NCBI RefSeq assembly: GCF_037450285.1
Contig: NZ_JAQISN010000001.1
Coordinates: forward strand, 1,550,001 to 1,614,000
Direction of reading: 5' to 3'
From: Erwinia sp. SLM-02
GTDB taxonomy: Bacteria > Pseudomonadota > Gammaproteobacteria > Enterobacterales > Enterobacteriaceae
DNA: 64,000 nucleotides
Shown here piece by piece: positions 33,329 to 41,384 of the stretch (position 1 is its first letter; each line of letters opens with the position of its first letter). Position numbers and translations under genes: made by a program. Below the pieces are notes generated by a model that made no database searches, was not told where the DNA came from, and worked only from the letters and a program-made list of their open reading frames with translations.

Positions 33329-33402
33329 ACGCCATTTTACGCTGCAATATTGCCCGCCTGCTGCCCGGGTCAAATACGGGCATCTGGCGGGCGGCAAAGT
33401 CC

Positions 33403-33419
33403 GGATCCGCAGCGGATCC
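33403..33419. promoter_or_regulatory. 17-bp palindrome in the b561-recombinase upstream region
   Basis: GGATCCGC-A-GCGGATCC is a perfect 8-1-8 palindrome, 29 bases before the rox-like site. A second palindrome, CAGGATCCTG (33441-33450), abuts that site. Either could be an operator; no known consensus fits. Confidence 0.5.
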
Positions 33420-33448
33420 TATGATAGCGGGATTTCGATCCAGGATCC

Positions 33449-33480
33449 TGACTTTATATAATGCTTATTATATAAAGTTA
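33449..33480. other. rox/lox-like recombination site
   Basis: Left arm TGACTTTATATAAT, centre GCTT, right arm ATTATATAAAGTTA. The arms are inverted repeats at 13 of 14 positions. The 32 bases agree with rox, the target of Dre recombinase, at 27 of 32 positions, and the same DNA can be read as a 13-8-13 lox-type site (33448-33481). It lies about 270 bases upstream of the b561 gene and 870 bases from the recombinase start. No second copy was noticed in the window. Confidence 0.78.
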
Positions 33481-33596
33481 GAAAATTAACACAACTAACG
33501 ATCTTCATAATTATCCATATTTATCATTAGATTAGACAAGTCAGGGAGGGGGCAGCTTTATTTTTCCAGGATCGTGAACGAAACAGGATCCCACTA

Positions 33597-34433
33597 TTAA
33601 CGAAATCCGGAAGGTTCAATACCGTAGCGGTCGCTGAACTGTTTACTGAAACTGGCAACCGAGCTGTAGCCCACGCGGCCCGCCACCGTTTTTACCGGAA
33701 GTTCAGAAGTCATCAACAGGCGCAGCGCCTCGGCCACGCGGGCTTCGATGATTATCGTCCGCAGGCTGGTCGATTCAGCGGCCAGTCTGCGGCGCAGCGT
33801 GGCACCACTTAAACCCAGCTGCTGTTCGATTTCAGCGGCGTGCCATAAATGGGCAGGATCCTTCGACACCATACGACGGATCCTCATCGCCAGTCCCGGA
33901 TCGCGTGGGCGCATCAGACCGTGGCAGCCCATAGCGTACAGTTTCAGCACCACCTCAACCATGGCATGCAGCGACAAAGGGCGTATGCCGGCCGTCATCG
34001 CCTGGATCCAGCGGTTCAGCGGGGCGAGCAGTTCACCGATGGAAACGGCAACAACCCGGCCAGTGTCGTTTGATGCCGGCGCGGCCAGCAGCAGACGCGC
34101 GGCCTCCAGCTGTTCCTCCGCCAGCGACAGGCTGAGCGCGATGAATTCCCCGCTGACTTTGCAGGGCGCATATTCGATATCAAGACTTCTGGCGTTGGGC
34201 ACCACCAGCATCTCACCGGGATTGACCGTCACCCAGTCATCGTTTTCCCGATAGCTGAAGGTGCCCTGAAGGGGAAAAGAGAAGGTGGCCACTTCAGCCT
34301 CGAAACGTTTAACCTGATGAGTTTTCACCGCCCGCAGGCAAACGCAGGGCAAAGGGGATTGGGAATGCGCAAGCTGAAGCAGTTGCTGAAGCAGATGCTG
34401 CACCTCAACATCATGTGTTTTAGAAACCGGCAT
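33597..34433 (-). CDS. AraC-family transcriptional regulator
   Basis: A 278-residue regulator with an N-terminal cupin-like sensing part and a C-terminal double HTH (about residues 185-278): LWHAAEIEQQLGLSGATLRRRLAAE and TVAGRVGYSSVASFSKQFSDRYGIEPSGFR, the standard AraC signature. It is transcribed away from the MBL-hydrolase gene's 3' end, with 90 bases between. Target and ligand are unknown. Confidence 0.9.
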   Translation of the reverse strand: MPVSKTHDVEVQHLLQQLLQLAHSQSPLPCVCLRAVKTHQVKRFEAEVATFSFPLQGTFSYRENDDWVTVNPGEMLVVPNARSLDIEYAPCKVSGEFIALSLSLAEEQLEAARLLLAAPASNDTGRVVAVSIGELLAPLNRWIQAMTAGIRPLSLHAMVEVVLKLYAMGCHGLMRPRDPGLAMRIRRMVSKDPAHLWHAAEIEQQLGLSGATLRRRLAAESTSLRTIIIEARVAEALRLLMTSELPVKTVAGRVGYSSVASFSKQFSDRYGIEPSGFR

Positions 34434-34521
34434 AGGACCATCGGACAGGGAGTCGATTTTTCACTATATGCCGCCTGGGCCTGTTTGCTCAAGCGGCCTG
34501 TGCTCTCATCGCGTTTTAACC

Positions 34522-35394
34522 TCAGACCACCGGTGACCAGAGGTCATAGTCCAGGGCGAAAGTGGCACCGTCACGTTTGACTTTCCCGGTGGTTGGCAGA
34601 TTAAAATGCATTCCGCTGACCGACAGATTATCACTGGCCGCCCGGTCCAGCAGGCGGTGACGAACCGCTGATGCCGCCGCGGGGTCGCTGTCGAAGGCGA
34701 TGGTAACGTCCGGCTGAGCAATCTGAATATGGGGGAAATGCACAATATCGCCCCAAATCAGCAGCGATTCTCGTTCATCTCCCAGTAAATAACCACTGTG
34801 GCCCGGCGTGTGGCCAAACAGAGGAACCGCCTGAATACCCGGTAAAATCGCCTCCTGACGGAACGGCACCAGGCGATCGTCATAGGCGTTGAAGGCGTTT
34901 CTGGCCAGGTTGATAAACGGACGCTGTCTGTCCGGCACGCTGGCGTAACGGTCTTCATCGCGCCAGAAAGCCAGCTCTTTCTCATGCACAAACAGCTGCT
35001 GCACATTACGGAACAGTGGGGTTTGCAGCGGACCGGCCAGGCCACCGATATGATCCGGATGGGCGTGGGTCAACAGAACGGTATCAATCTGCAGCGGATC
35101 GATGCCCGCGGCGGCCAGCGCAACCTGTAAACGACCACCCCAGCCGTTAACGCCGCCTGCGCCGCTGTCGACCAGGATAGTGCGATCCGCCGTCTGAATG
35201 ATATAAACGTTGATATTGATACGCGGCACCGCTGGCGCACCGCGCCGCTCAAGCAGTGCTTCCGCCCGCGAGCCGTCAATACCCGAAAGCAGTTCAAACG
35301 ACACATCCAGATACCCATCGCTGAGCATCGTTACCCGCATATCGCCGATTTTTTTGCGGTTAATTGCCGGTGTCTGCCAGTTAAGCTGTGCCAT
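34522..35394 (-). CDS. MBL-fold metallo-hydrolase
   Basis: A 290-residue metallo-beta-lactamase-fold hydrolase. The dizinc motif is HAHPDH (in VLLTHAHPDHIGG, about residues 109-121), with the downstream ligand histidine in LFGHTPGHSGY and an Asp in LIWGDIVHF. The layout resembles the AidC/AttM-like lactonase branch, but the substrate cannot be told. No signal peptide, so cytoplasmic. I chose the ATG at 35394 (GGAG six bases upstream); a GTG directly precedes it. Confidence 0.87.
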   Translation of the reverse strand: MAQLNWQTPAINRKKIGDMRVTMLSDGYLDVSFELLSGIDGSRAEALLERRGAPAVPRININVYIIQTADRTILVDSGAGGVNGWGGRLQVALAAAGIDPLQIDTVLLTHAHPDHIGGLAGPLQTPLFRNVQQLFVHEKELAFWRDEDRYASVPDRQRPFINLARNAFNAYDDRLVPFRQEAILPGIQAVPLFGHTPGHSGYLLGDERESLLIWGDIVHFPHIQIAQPDVTIAFDSDPAAASAVRHRLLDRAASDNLSVSGMHFNLPTTGKVKRDGATFALDYDLWSPVV

Positions 35395-35490
35395 CACGTT
35401 CTCCGTTAGCCGATTTCATTCAGTCAAATCATGATGTTGAGCATAACAAGCGCGGCTAAAGCGTTTCGCTCAGTTTGGCTCGTCTAACGC

Positions 35491-36387
35491 TCAATCCGCC
35501 TGATTCACTTCATGAATGAGATCAATCAACGCCTGCAGGGCGATCGGGATATGGCGCCTTCCGGCATAGTAAAGCGAAAGGCCCGGCAGCGGCAGTAGCC
35601 ACGGCGTCAGCACGCTCACCAGCGTGCCGTCTCTCAGTTCATTTTCGATATACCAGCGCGGGATCTGCGCGATGCCCGCATCGTGTCGCACGGCGGAAAG
35701 CATCAGCTGAGGGGAATCGAGGATCAGCGGGCCGGGGACATGCAGTGTAAATTCTTCTCCCTGCCGGACAAACTGCCAGCCAGAAGGCAGCCCGCCGGGC
35801 AGACGCCCGCGAATGCACCGATGATGCATCAGATCCTCCGGCTTTTGCGGCGGGGAGTGGCGATCGAAATACGCCGCAGAAGCCACCACCGCCAGCGGGA
35901 TCTCCCGGGAAATCGGAACCCGGATCATATCCTGCGGCACGCTGTGGCTGACCCTGATCCCGGCGTCAAACCCCTCGCCGACAATATCCACCATCCGGCC
36001 CTCGGTAACGATATCCAGCGTCACGTCCGGAAAACGTTGCAAATAGCGGTGCAGGACTGGGGTAAAGGTCATCAGCGCCGCACCCAGCGCACAGTTAATC
36101 CGTAACGTCCCCGACGGCGCAGCGCTCAGGCCGCTGGCTTCATCAATTGCCAGCCGGATCTCGGCCACGGCGGGGCCAATCCGTTCGACAAACTGCCTGC
36201 CTGCTTCCGTCAGTGACACGCTGCGGGTGGTACGGTGAAAAAGCCTGATCCCCAGTCGGGCCTCCAGGCCTGCGACCGCATTGCTGACCGCGGTGGTTGA
36301 CATCGCAAGCTCCAGCGCCGCCGCGCGAAATCCACGCCGTCTGGCCACGGCCAGCACCACGTTCAGTTCCGTTACATCTCTGGACAT
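35491..36387 (-). CDS. LysR-family transcriptional regulator
   Basis: A 298-residue LysR regulator with HTH at about residues 17-50 (FRAAALELAMSTTAVSNAVAGLEARLGIRLFHRTTR). The start at 36387 (MSRDVTELNVV) gives normal length; a longer frame to 36498 would overlap the aldehyde dehydrogenase start. It is divergent from that gene, with 109 bases between, so it probably controls it. Confidence 0.9.
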   Translation of the reverse strand: MSRDVTELNVVLAVARRRGFRAAALELAMSTTAVSNAVAGLEARLGIRLFHRTTRSVSLTEAGRQFVERIGPAVAEIRLAIDEASGLSAAPSGTLRINCALGAALMTFTPVLHRYLQRFPDVTLDIVTEGRMVDIVGEGFDAGIRVSHSVPQDMIRVPISREIPLAVVASAAYFDRHSPPQKPEDLMHHRCIRGRLPGGLPSGWQFVRQGEEFTLHVPGPLILDSPQLMLSAVRHDAGIAQIPRWYIENELRDGTLVSVLTPWLLPLPGLSLYYAGRRHIPIALQALIDLIHEVNQAD

Positions 36388-36496
36388 TGTTTTGATTTCC
36401 GGGATTCCACATGTCTGATTAACCATATTATCAAAACAATCCGCCGCCGATACACTCCGTTCATACATTCCAGTCAAACAGAACGGGAGCCATACC

Positions 36497-37915
36497 ATGC
36501 GGGTTATCGACCAGGCCTATATCGACGGTAAATTTGTCGCGGTCAGCGGCAGCAGAGAAATTGACAGTATTAATCCGGCCAGCGAAGAGGTGATTGCCCG
36601 CGTGCGGCTGGCGGATCGTGATGATGCCCGGTTGGCCATTGCCGCCGCCGTCCGGGCACAAAGCCTGTTACGGGAGACGTCCCGGGAGGATCGCGTTGAG
36701 ATGCTGATGGCGCTTAAATCCGCCGTGTTACGTCGAACGGCAGAACTTCAGCAGGCGACCATTGAGGAATATGGCGGCCCGGTTGCCCGTTCACGCTGGG
36801 TCAGTCAGTATGCGTCGCAGTGTTTTTCCGATGCTGCCAGCATCTTGCAGAGCTACCGCTTCACGCAGAAAATCGGCGCGGCAACGGTGGTGATGGAGCC
36901 GGTTGGCGTGTCGGCGCTGATCGCGCCGTGGAACAGCGTGACAGGCTCGGTATGCAGCAAGCTGGCTTTTTCACTGGCTGCGGGCTGTGCCTCGGTGATC
37001 AAGCCCAGTGAACTCGGTGCCATCCAGACTCAGGTGCTGGCAGAAGCCCTGCACGAAGCCGGTCTGCCTGCCGGGGTGTTTAATATTTTGCTGGGAAATG
37101 GAGATGATGTGGGTGATGAGATTTGCCGGCATCCGCACGTTGCCAGAATCTCGTTTACCGGCTCCACCGCAACGGGAAAAAGCATCGCCCGCACGGCAAT
37201 GGAAACGCTGAAGCGCACGACGCTTGGGCTGACGGGAAAATCCGCCTCAATTCTGCTGGATGATGCCGATCTCGACGTCGCGATCCCGCTGGCGATAAGC
37301 GCCGCATTTCTTAATAACGGACAGGCCTGCGTTGCCGGAACACGGCTTCTGGTAGCGAATTCACGGGTAAATGACGTCATCGCCCGCATCCGGCAGCATG
37401 TTTCTACGTTAAAAACGGGGCAGCCCGACAATCCGGTGACGGATATCGGTCCACTGGCTAACCGCAGCCAGTACGAGCGCATTCAGCACTACATTCGCCG
37501 GGGCGTTGAGCAGGGGGCGGTGATTATCGCCGGGGGCGAAGGGCGTCCGCAAGGGCTGGAAAAGGGCTACTTCGTCAGGCCAACGGTGTTTGCCAATGTG
37601 GACAACGAGATGGATATTGCCCGTGAGGAGATTTTTGGTCCCGTACTGTCCGTCATCGGCTACAGCGATGACGATGACGCTATGCGCATTGCCAACGACT
37701 CACCCTACGGGCTGCAGGCCTATCTGTTCACCGCTGATACAGACAGGGCGTTGCGTATGGCCCGCCATCTTCAGGCGGGCAGCGTGCTGATCAACCGCAT
37801 TACTCCTGAGCTGCTGGCGCCGTTCGGCGGAGTGAAGCAGTCCGGAATGGGCCGCGAGTTTGGTGTTTTCGGCCTTGAATCCTTCCTGGAGCCTAAATCC
37901 GTCGTCACCGGATAG
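36497..37915 (+). CDS. Aldehyde dehydrogenase family protein with altered catalytic-base motif
   Basis: A 472-residue NAD(P)-dependent aldehyde dehydrogenase-fold protein. Present are the oxyanion Asn in APWNS, the cofactor motif FTGSTATGKS, the catalytic cysteine in NNGQACVAG (Cys about 278) and EEIFGPVLSVIGY. The usual LELGGKSP motif, whose Glu is the general base, reads LGLTGKSA here (about residues 243-250): the Glu is Gly. A single-base change (GAG to GGG) would explain it. The protein may have lost hydrolytic activity or use another residue. It is divergent from a LysR gene. Confidence 0.88.
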   Translation: MRVIDQAYIDGKFVAVSGSREIDSINPASEEVIARVRLADRDDARLAIAAAVRAQSLLRETSREDRVEMLMALKSAVLRRTAELQQATIEEYGGPVARSRWVSQYASQCFSDAASILQSYRFTQKIGAATVVMEPVGVSALIAPWNSVTGSVCSKLAFSLAAGCASVIKPSELGAIQTQVLAEALHEAGLPAGVFNILLGNGDDVGDEICRHPHVARISFTGSTATGKSIARTAMETLKRTTLGLTGKSASILLDDADLDVAIPLAISAAFLNNGQACVAGTRLLVANSRVNDVIARIRQHVSTLKTGQPDNPVTDIGPLANRSQYERIQHYIRRGVEQGAVIIAGGEGRPQGLEKGYFVRPTVFANVDNEMDIAREEIFGPVLSVIGYSDDDDAMRIANDSPYGLQAYLFTADTDRALRMARHLQAGSVLINRITPELLAPFGGVKQSGMGREFGVFGLESFLEPKSVVTG

Positions 37916-37940
37916 CGCCCGCAAAAAGTCACTGCCCGTG

Positions 37941-37969
37941 CCAGAGACCTCTTACCCCGGGGTCTCTGG
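37941..37969. terminator. Hairpin between convergent genes
   Basis: CCAGAGACC (37941-37949) and GGTCTCTGG (37961-37969) form a perfect 9-bp stem between the aldehyde dehydrogenase and the convergent CcdA-thioredoxin gene. No U-tract, so efficiency is uncertain. Confidence 0.55.
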
Positions 37970-37984
37970 CCGGTTCAGACAGTG

Positions 37985-39175
37985 TTAGCCGCGCGCCTCT
38001 TTCAGCAGCTGCTGTATGACGCGTTCCTGCTGCGCGTAATCACCTTCACCAAAGGCGGTATAGCGCAGCTGGCCCCGGGCATCGAAAATATAATGCGCGG
38101 GCCAGTACTGATTGCCGAAGCGGTTCCAGATAGCATAGTTGTTATCGGTGACTACGGCGTAAGGCAGTTTCCAGCGGGCAATCGCATCGGCAACAGCTTG
38201 CGCATCGCGCTCCCACGGATACTCCGGGGTATGCACGCCCACGACCACCAGCCCCTGGCTCTGATACTTATTTGCCCAGTCGCGCACGTGCGGCAGGGTG
38301 TGCTGGCAGTTAATGCAGTCAAAGGTCCAGAAATCAACCAGCACCACTTTCCCTTTCAGCGACTCAGGGCTGAGCGGTTCCCCGTTCAGCCAGCCGGTAT
38401 CGCCGGCCAGCGACGGCATGGCACTGCTGGTTTGCGGGGCGGCAACCGGCTGCAGTTTTACCGGCGGCTGCGGCAGGGCAAAGCGGTCGCTCAGCCGCTG
38501 CTCCAGGCGCTGGGCAAACGCCGGTCCGCTCTGCAGCTGGCTCTGCGCACCGCTGGCGACCAGCGCCACCGACCCGAGCATCAGTCCACCCGCGAGTTGA
38601 CGAAAGCGGGTGCTCATGGCTAATCCCGGCCGCATCCGCGCCAGCAGTTCACGCCCGGCAAACCACAGCAGTCCCAGCATCACGGCGCATCCGCTGCCGT
38701 AGGCGGCCAGCAGCAGCGCCACGGAAGCCGATGATGCGCCGCTGACCGACAGGCTGAGGATCGCACCGAGTATCGGCCCGGCGCAGGGTGACCACAGCAG
38801 GCCAATCGCCATCCCGGATAGCAGGGCGGCAGTCAGCCCCCGGCGGCGATAGCTTTCGTCATTGATGCGGTTACCGAGGGCAACAAAAGGCCGGCTCAGC
38901 CACTGGGCCACCCGCGAGGAAAGCAGCGCCAGGGCCACGAGGGTGAGAAAACCGAGGGCAATCCAGCGCCCGGCGGCGGTGACGCCGGTGACCCAGTGGC
39001 TGGTCACCGACACCAGCAGCGCCACGCCGGTAAACATCAGCACCATACCGCCGAGCAGCGCGATAATTTTGCCTCTGCTGCCGCGCACGCCGGCAAACAC
39101 AAAGGGGATAACGGGCAGGGTGCAGGGACTGAGCAGCGTCAGCATCCCGGCAATAAATGCAATTAACAGCGTCAT
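37985..39175 (-). CDS. CcdA/DsbD-type membrane protein fused to a thioredoxin-like domain (DipZ-like)
   Basis: A 396-residue protein: an N-terminal six-span CcdA-type domain (to about residue 230) with the two cysteines that carry reducing power across the membrane, in LSPCTLPVIPF and LWSPCAGPILG; a short linker; and a TlpA-like periplasmic thioredoxin domain (about 265-396) with DFWTFDCINCQHTLPHVRDW, active site CINC. It should pass electrons from cytoplasmic thioredoxin to periplasmic substrates. It is transcribed away from the two-component operon's 3' end, and a direct-repeat site that matches one before that operon lies 137 bases upstream of its start. Confidence 0.88.
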   Translation of the reverse strand: MTLLIAFIAGMLTLLSPCTLPVIPFVFAGVRGSRGKIIALLGGMVLMFTGVALLVSVTSHWVTGVTAAGRWIALGFLTLVALALLSSRVAQWLSRPFVALGNRINDESYRRRGLTAALLSGMAIGLLWSPCAGPILGAILSLSVSGASSASVALLLAAYGSGCAVMLGLLWFAGRELLARMRPGLAMSTRFRQLAGGLMLGSVALVASGAQSQLQSGPAFAQRLEQRLSDRFALPQPPVKLQPVAAPQTSSAMPSLAGDTGWLNGEPLSPESLKGKVVLVDFWTFDCINCQHTLPHVRDWANKYQSQGLVVVGVHTPEYPWERDAQAVADAIARWKLPYAVVTDNNYAIWNRFGNQYWPAHYIFDARGQLRYTAFGEGDYAQQERVIQQLLKEARG

Positions 39176-39311
39176 AGCGAAACTCCTTCAACGACAATCG
39201 GGGGGTAAGGTCTGCCTTCGCGGGCAGTGGGCCTATTTAACCGCTCGATTGTGTTGGAGGTGTTTCCCGATCCGCCCGGTTTTGTCAGCACGCTTATCTG
39301 CGGGCGGCGGG

Positions 39312-39330
39312 GATACACTGTGCTACAAAC
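39312..39330 (+). promoter_or_regulatory. Putative response-regulator site upstream of the DipZ-like gene
   Basis: GATACA-CTGT-GCTACA is a 10-bp-spaced direct repeat, matching GATACA-GTGT-GATACA at 42487-42504 in 14 of 16 positions. OmpR/PhoB-type regulators bind such repeats. It overlaps the end of the histidine kinase gene and is in the same orientation relative to the downstream minus-strand gene as the other copy. Confidence 0.5.
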
Positions 39331-40633
39331 GCAGCGCAACCAGCACAACGGTCGCCTGCAATCCTCCCTCAGGGCGATTGCTGAGCGTCAGCGTGCCGTT
39401 CATTTGCCCCACCAGCTGTGACGCAATCGCCAGCCCCAGCCCCGTGCCACCGGTGTGGCGGCTGCGGGAGTTTTCCAGTCGGTAGAAAGGCTCCAGCACC
39501 GCCTGAAGTTCGCGCTCGGGAATGCCCGGCCCGCTGTCGCACACGCTGAACTCCACGCGTTCTGAATCGGTACGGGAGAGCACAATGTCAGCACGATGAC
39601 CGAACTTCAGCGCATTATCGGTCAGATTGGTGATAACCCGCCGGAGCGCCTGCGGCCGAACGCTGAAACGATCGTCGCCGCCAGACGGCGTAAAGCTCAC
39701 CGCCAGCCCGATATCCTGATAATCACAGGCGAGGGTGTCGATAAAAGCATTCAGGCTGACGGTCTGCGGTTTCTCTTCCAGCCCCCCGGCGCTGCGGGCG
39801 TAGGCAATGCCTTCGCGAACCAGCCGGCTCATCTGATCCAGATCGCTCTGAAGCTTATCGCGCAGTTCCGGCTGTTCCGACATCTCCACGCGCAGCTTCA
39901 TTCGGGTGATCGGCGTTTGCAGATCGTGTGATATGGCCGCGAGGATCTGCGACTTCTCTTTCAGATGATCCTGTATGCGCTGCTGCAGATCGTTAAACGC
40001 CCGCGCCGCCTGACGAACCTCCACCGGCCCACCCTCCGGCACCGGCTGCACGGACGGTGAGGCAGGCTTCAGGGTATCAACGGCACCAATAAACTGGGTG
40101 AAAGGGCGTATCACCTGGCGAACCGCCAGCCAGCCGCAGCCGAGCAGCAGCAGGAGCTGGGCAATCAGGACTACCGGTAACCAGGTCGCGATGGCGGGCA
40201 TGTGCGGCCACAGATTGATGGTCAGAGGGCTGCCGTCATGCAGCGTGAGATGAACCTGAATATGTTCGCGGTCGCCGGGAAGAGAAACAATCCGTAACGG
40301 CCAGCTATCACCGAGCGCGGCCCTGAGCGAGTTCACCGCATCGCGCGAGCGCCTGCTGGTGGGGGGCGTGCCGGTTTCACCCGGCGAGAGTTCATAGCTG
40401 TAGTTTCCTCTGTCCAGCCGGGTCAGCCACTGTGGGCGTTCGGCGGCAGGGAGCCTGTCGAGGATCGCCACGCTGGTGGCAACATCGTTTTCCAGATTTC
40501 CCAGCATCACGGTTCTGGCGCTGCTCATACGTTCAATCAGCAGGCTGGCCAGCGTCATGCCGTTGGCCAACAGCAGGCCCAGCGAAACGATTAACAGCAG
40601 CCGGGCCAGCAGCGTTCGCGGCCACAGCCTCAT
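39323..40633 (-). CDS. Sensor histidine kinase
   Basis: A 436-residue membrane kinase with two spans (about 8-30 and 150-172) flanking a periplasmic sensor, a HAMP segment (RPFTQFIGAVDTL), the phospho-acceptor box ISHDLQTPITRMK (His about 236), N-box NLTDNALKFGH, and ATP-lid motifs DSGPGIPE and GGTGLGLAIA. It resembles the EnvZ/RstB group. Its start overlaps the response regulator stop by four bases. The stimulus is unknown; the DipZ-like target candidate and the exported hydrolase suggest an envelope signal. Confidence 0.9.
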   Translation of the reverse strand: MRLWPRTLLARLLLIVSLGLLLANGMTLASLLIERMSSARTVMLGNLENDVATSVAILDRLPAAERPQWLTRLDRGNYSYELSPGETGTPPTSRRSRDAVNSLRAALGDSWPLRIVSLPGDREHIQVHLTLHDGSPLTINLWPHMPAIATWLPVVLIAQLLLLLGCGWLAVRQVIRPFTQFIGAVDTLKPASPSVQPVPEGGPVEVRQAARAFNDLQQRIQDHLKEKSQILAAISHDLQTPITRMKLRVEMSEQPELRDKLQSDLDQMSRLVREGIAYARSAGGLEEKPQTVSLNAFIDTLACDYQDIGLAVSFTPSGGDDRFSVRPQALRRVITNLTDNALKFGHRADIVLSRTDSERVEFSVCDSGPGIPERELQAVLEPFYRLENSRSRHTGGTGLGLAIASQLVGQMNGTLTLSNRPEGGLQATVVLVALRL

Positions 40634-41370
40634 TCGAACGCCTCTTTGATAATGGCGGCTGCGGCCAGAACATAGCCTTCGCTGCGGACCGTTTTGATCA
40701 GCAACGGTTCCCGCGCATCTTCCCGCAGCCGCTGGCGCAGTCGACTGACCAGCAGGTCGATGGAGCGTTCAAACAGTTCCGCATCGCGCCCCTGGGTCAG
40801 ATTAAGCAGCCGATCGCGGGACAGTACCCGCTGAGGGTGATCGAGAAAAACCCGCAGCAGCCGGTATTCCGCGCCGCTCAGCGCCACCACCGTGCCCTGC
40901 GTATCCAGCAGATGGCGGGCCGTCGTATCCAGCTGCCAGTCGCCAAAAGCAATGATCCGCCCGGCTTCCGTCACCTGCAGATTCGGCGGCAGGGCGCGCG
41001 TGCGGCGGAGGATCGCCTTGATCCTCGCCAGCAGCTCCCGGGCAACAAACGGCTTCACCAGATAATCATCTGCGCCCATTTCCAGCCCGAGGATGCGGTC
41101 GGTGTCCTCCCCCCGGGCGGTAAGCATCAGTACCGGCATATTTTTCTGCGGATTGCTGCGCAGCTGGCGGCACAGCGTCAGGCCGTCATCGCCCGGCATC
41201 ATAATATCCAGTACTACCAGGTCGATATGCCGGTTCCCCAGTACCGACCGCATTTCGCGGCCGTTCGCCGCCCCGGTCGCGGCGTAGCCGGATTTAATCA
41301 GGTAGTCGACGATCAGCTCGCGAATATCGCGGTCGTCATCCACCACCAGTATGTGATCGATATGGTCCAG
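40630..41370 (-). CDS. OmpR-family response regulator, probable CTG start
   Basis: A response regulator of about 246 residues: receiver domain (HILVVDDDRDIREL, phospho-acceptor Asp about 55 in VVLDIMMPGDDG, Lys in DDYLVKPF) and a winged-helix DNA-binding domain (LSGAEYRLLRVFLDHPQRVLSRDRLL). The first ATG/GTG in frame is the GTG at 41346, inside the first beta strand (VVDDD), which is too late. The CTG at 41370 lies six bases after AAGGAG and gives the normal (M)DHIDHILVVDDD start, so a CTG start is likely. It is between the exported hydrolase and the kinase in one operon. Confidence 0.9.
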   Translation of the reverse strand: MDHIDHILVVDDDRDIRELIVDYLIKSGYAATGAANGREMRSVLGNRHIDLVVLDIMMPGDDGLTLCRQLRSNPQKNMPVLMLTARGEDTDRILGLEMGADDYLVKPFVARELLARIKAILRRTRALPPNLQVTEAGRIIAFGDWQLDTTARHLLDTQGTVVALSGAEYRLLRVFLDHPQRVLSRDRLLNLTQGRDAELFERSIDLLVSRLRQRLREDAREPLLIKTVRSEGYVLAAAAIIKEAFE

Positions 41371-41384
41371 GGGAGGCTCCTTGG

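Larger units (their letters stand above)
33176..33596. other. Intergenic region with clustered palindromes
   Basis: This 420-base stretch separates the b561-recombinase pair from the AraC-type gene. It holds inverted-repeat copy A, the GGATCC palindromes and the rox-like site, then an AT-rich tail to 33596. No protein-coding frame in it resembles a gene. Confidence 0.6.

Noticed and set aside
30483..33600. Prophage or integrated plasmid around the Cre-like recombinase
   Set aside because: No phage structural, replication, partition or lysis genes lie within several kilobases; only the recombinase and Rpn genes are mobile-type.
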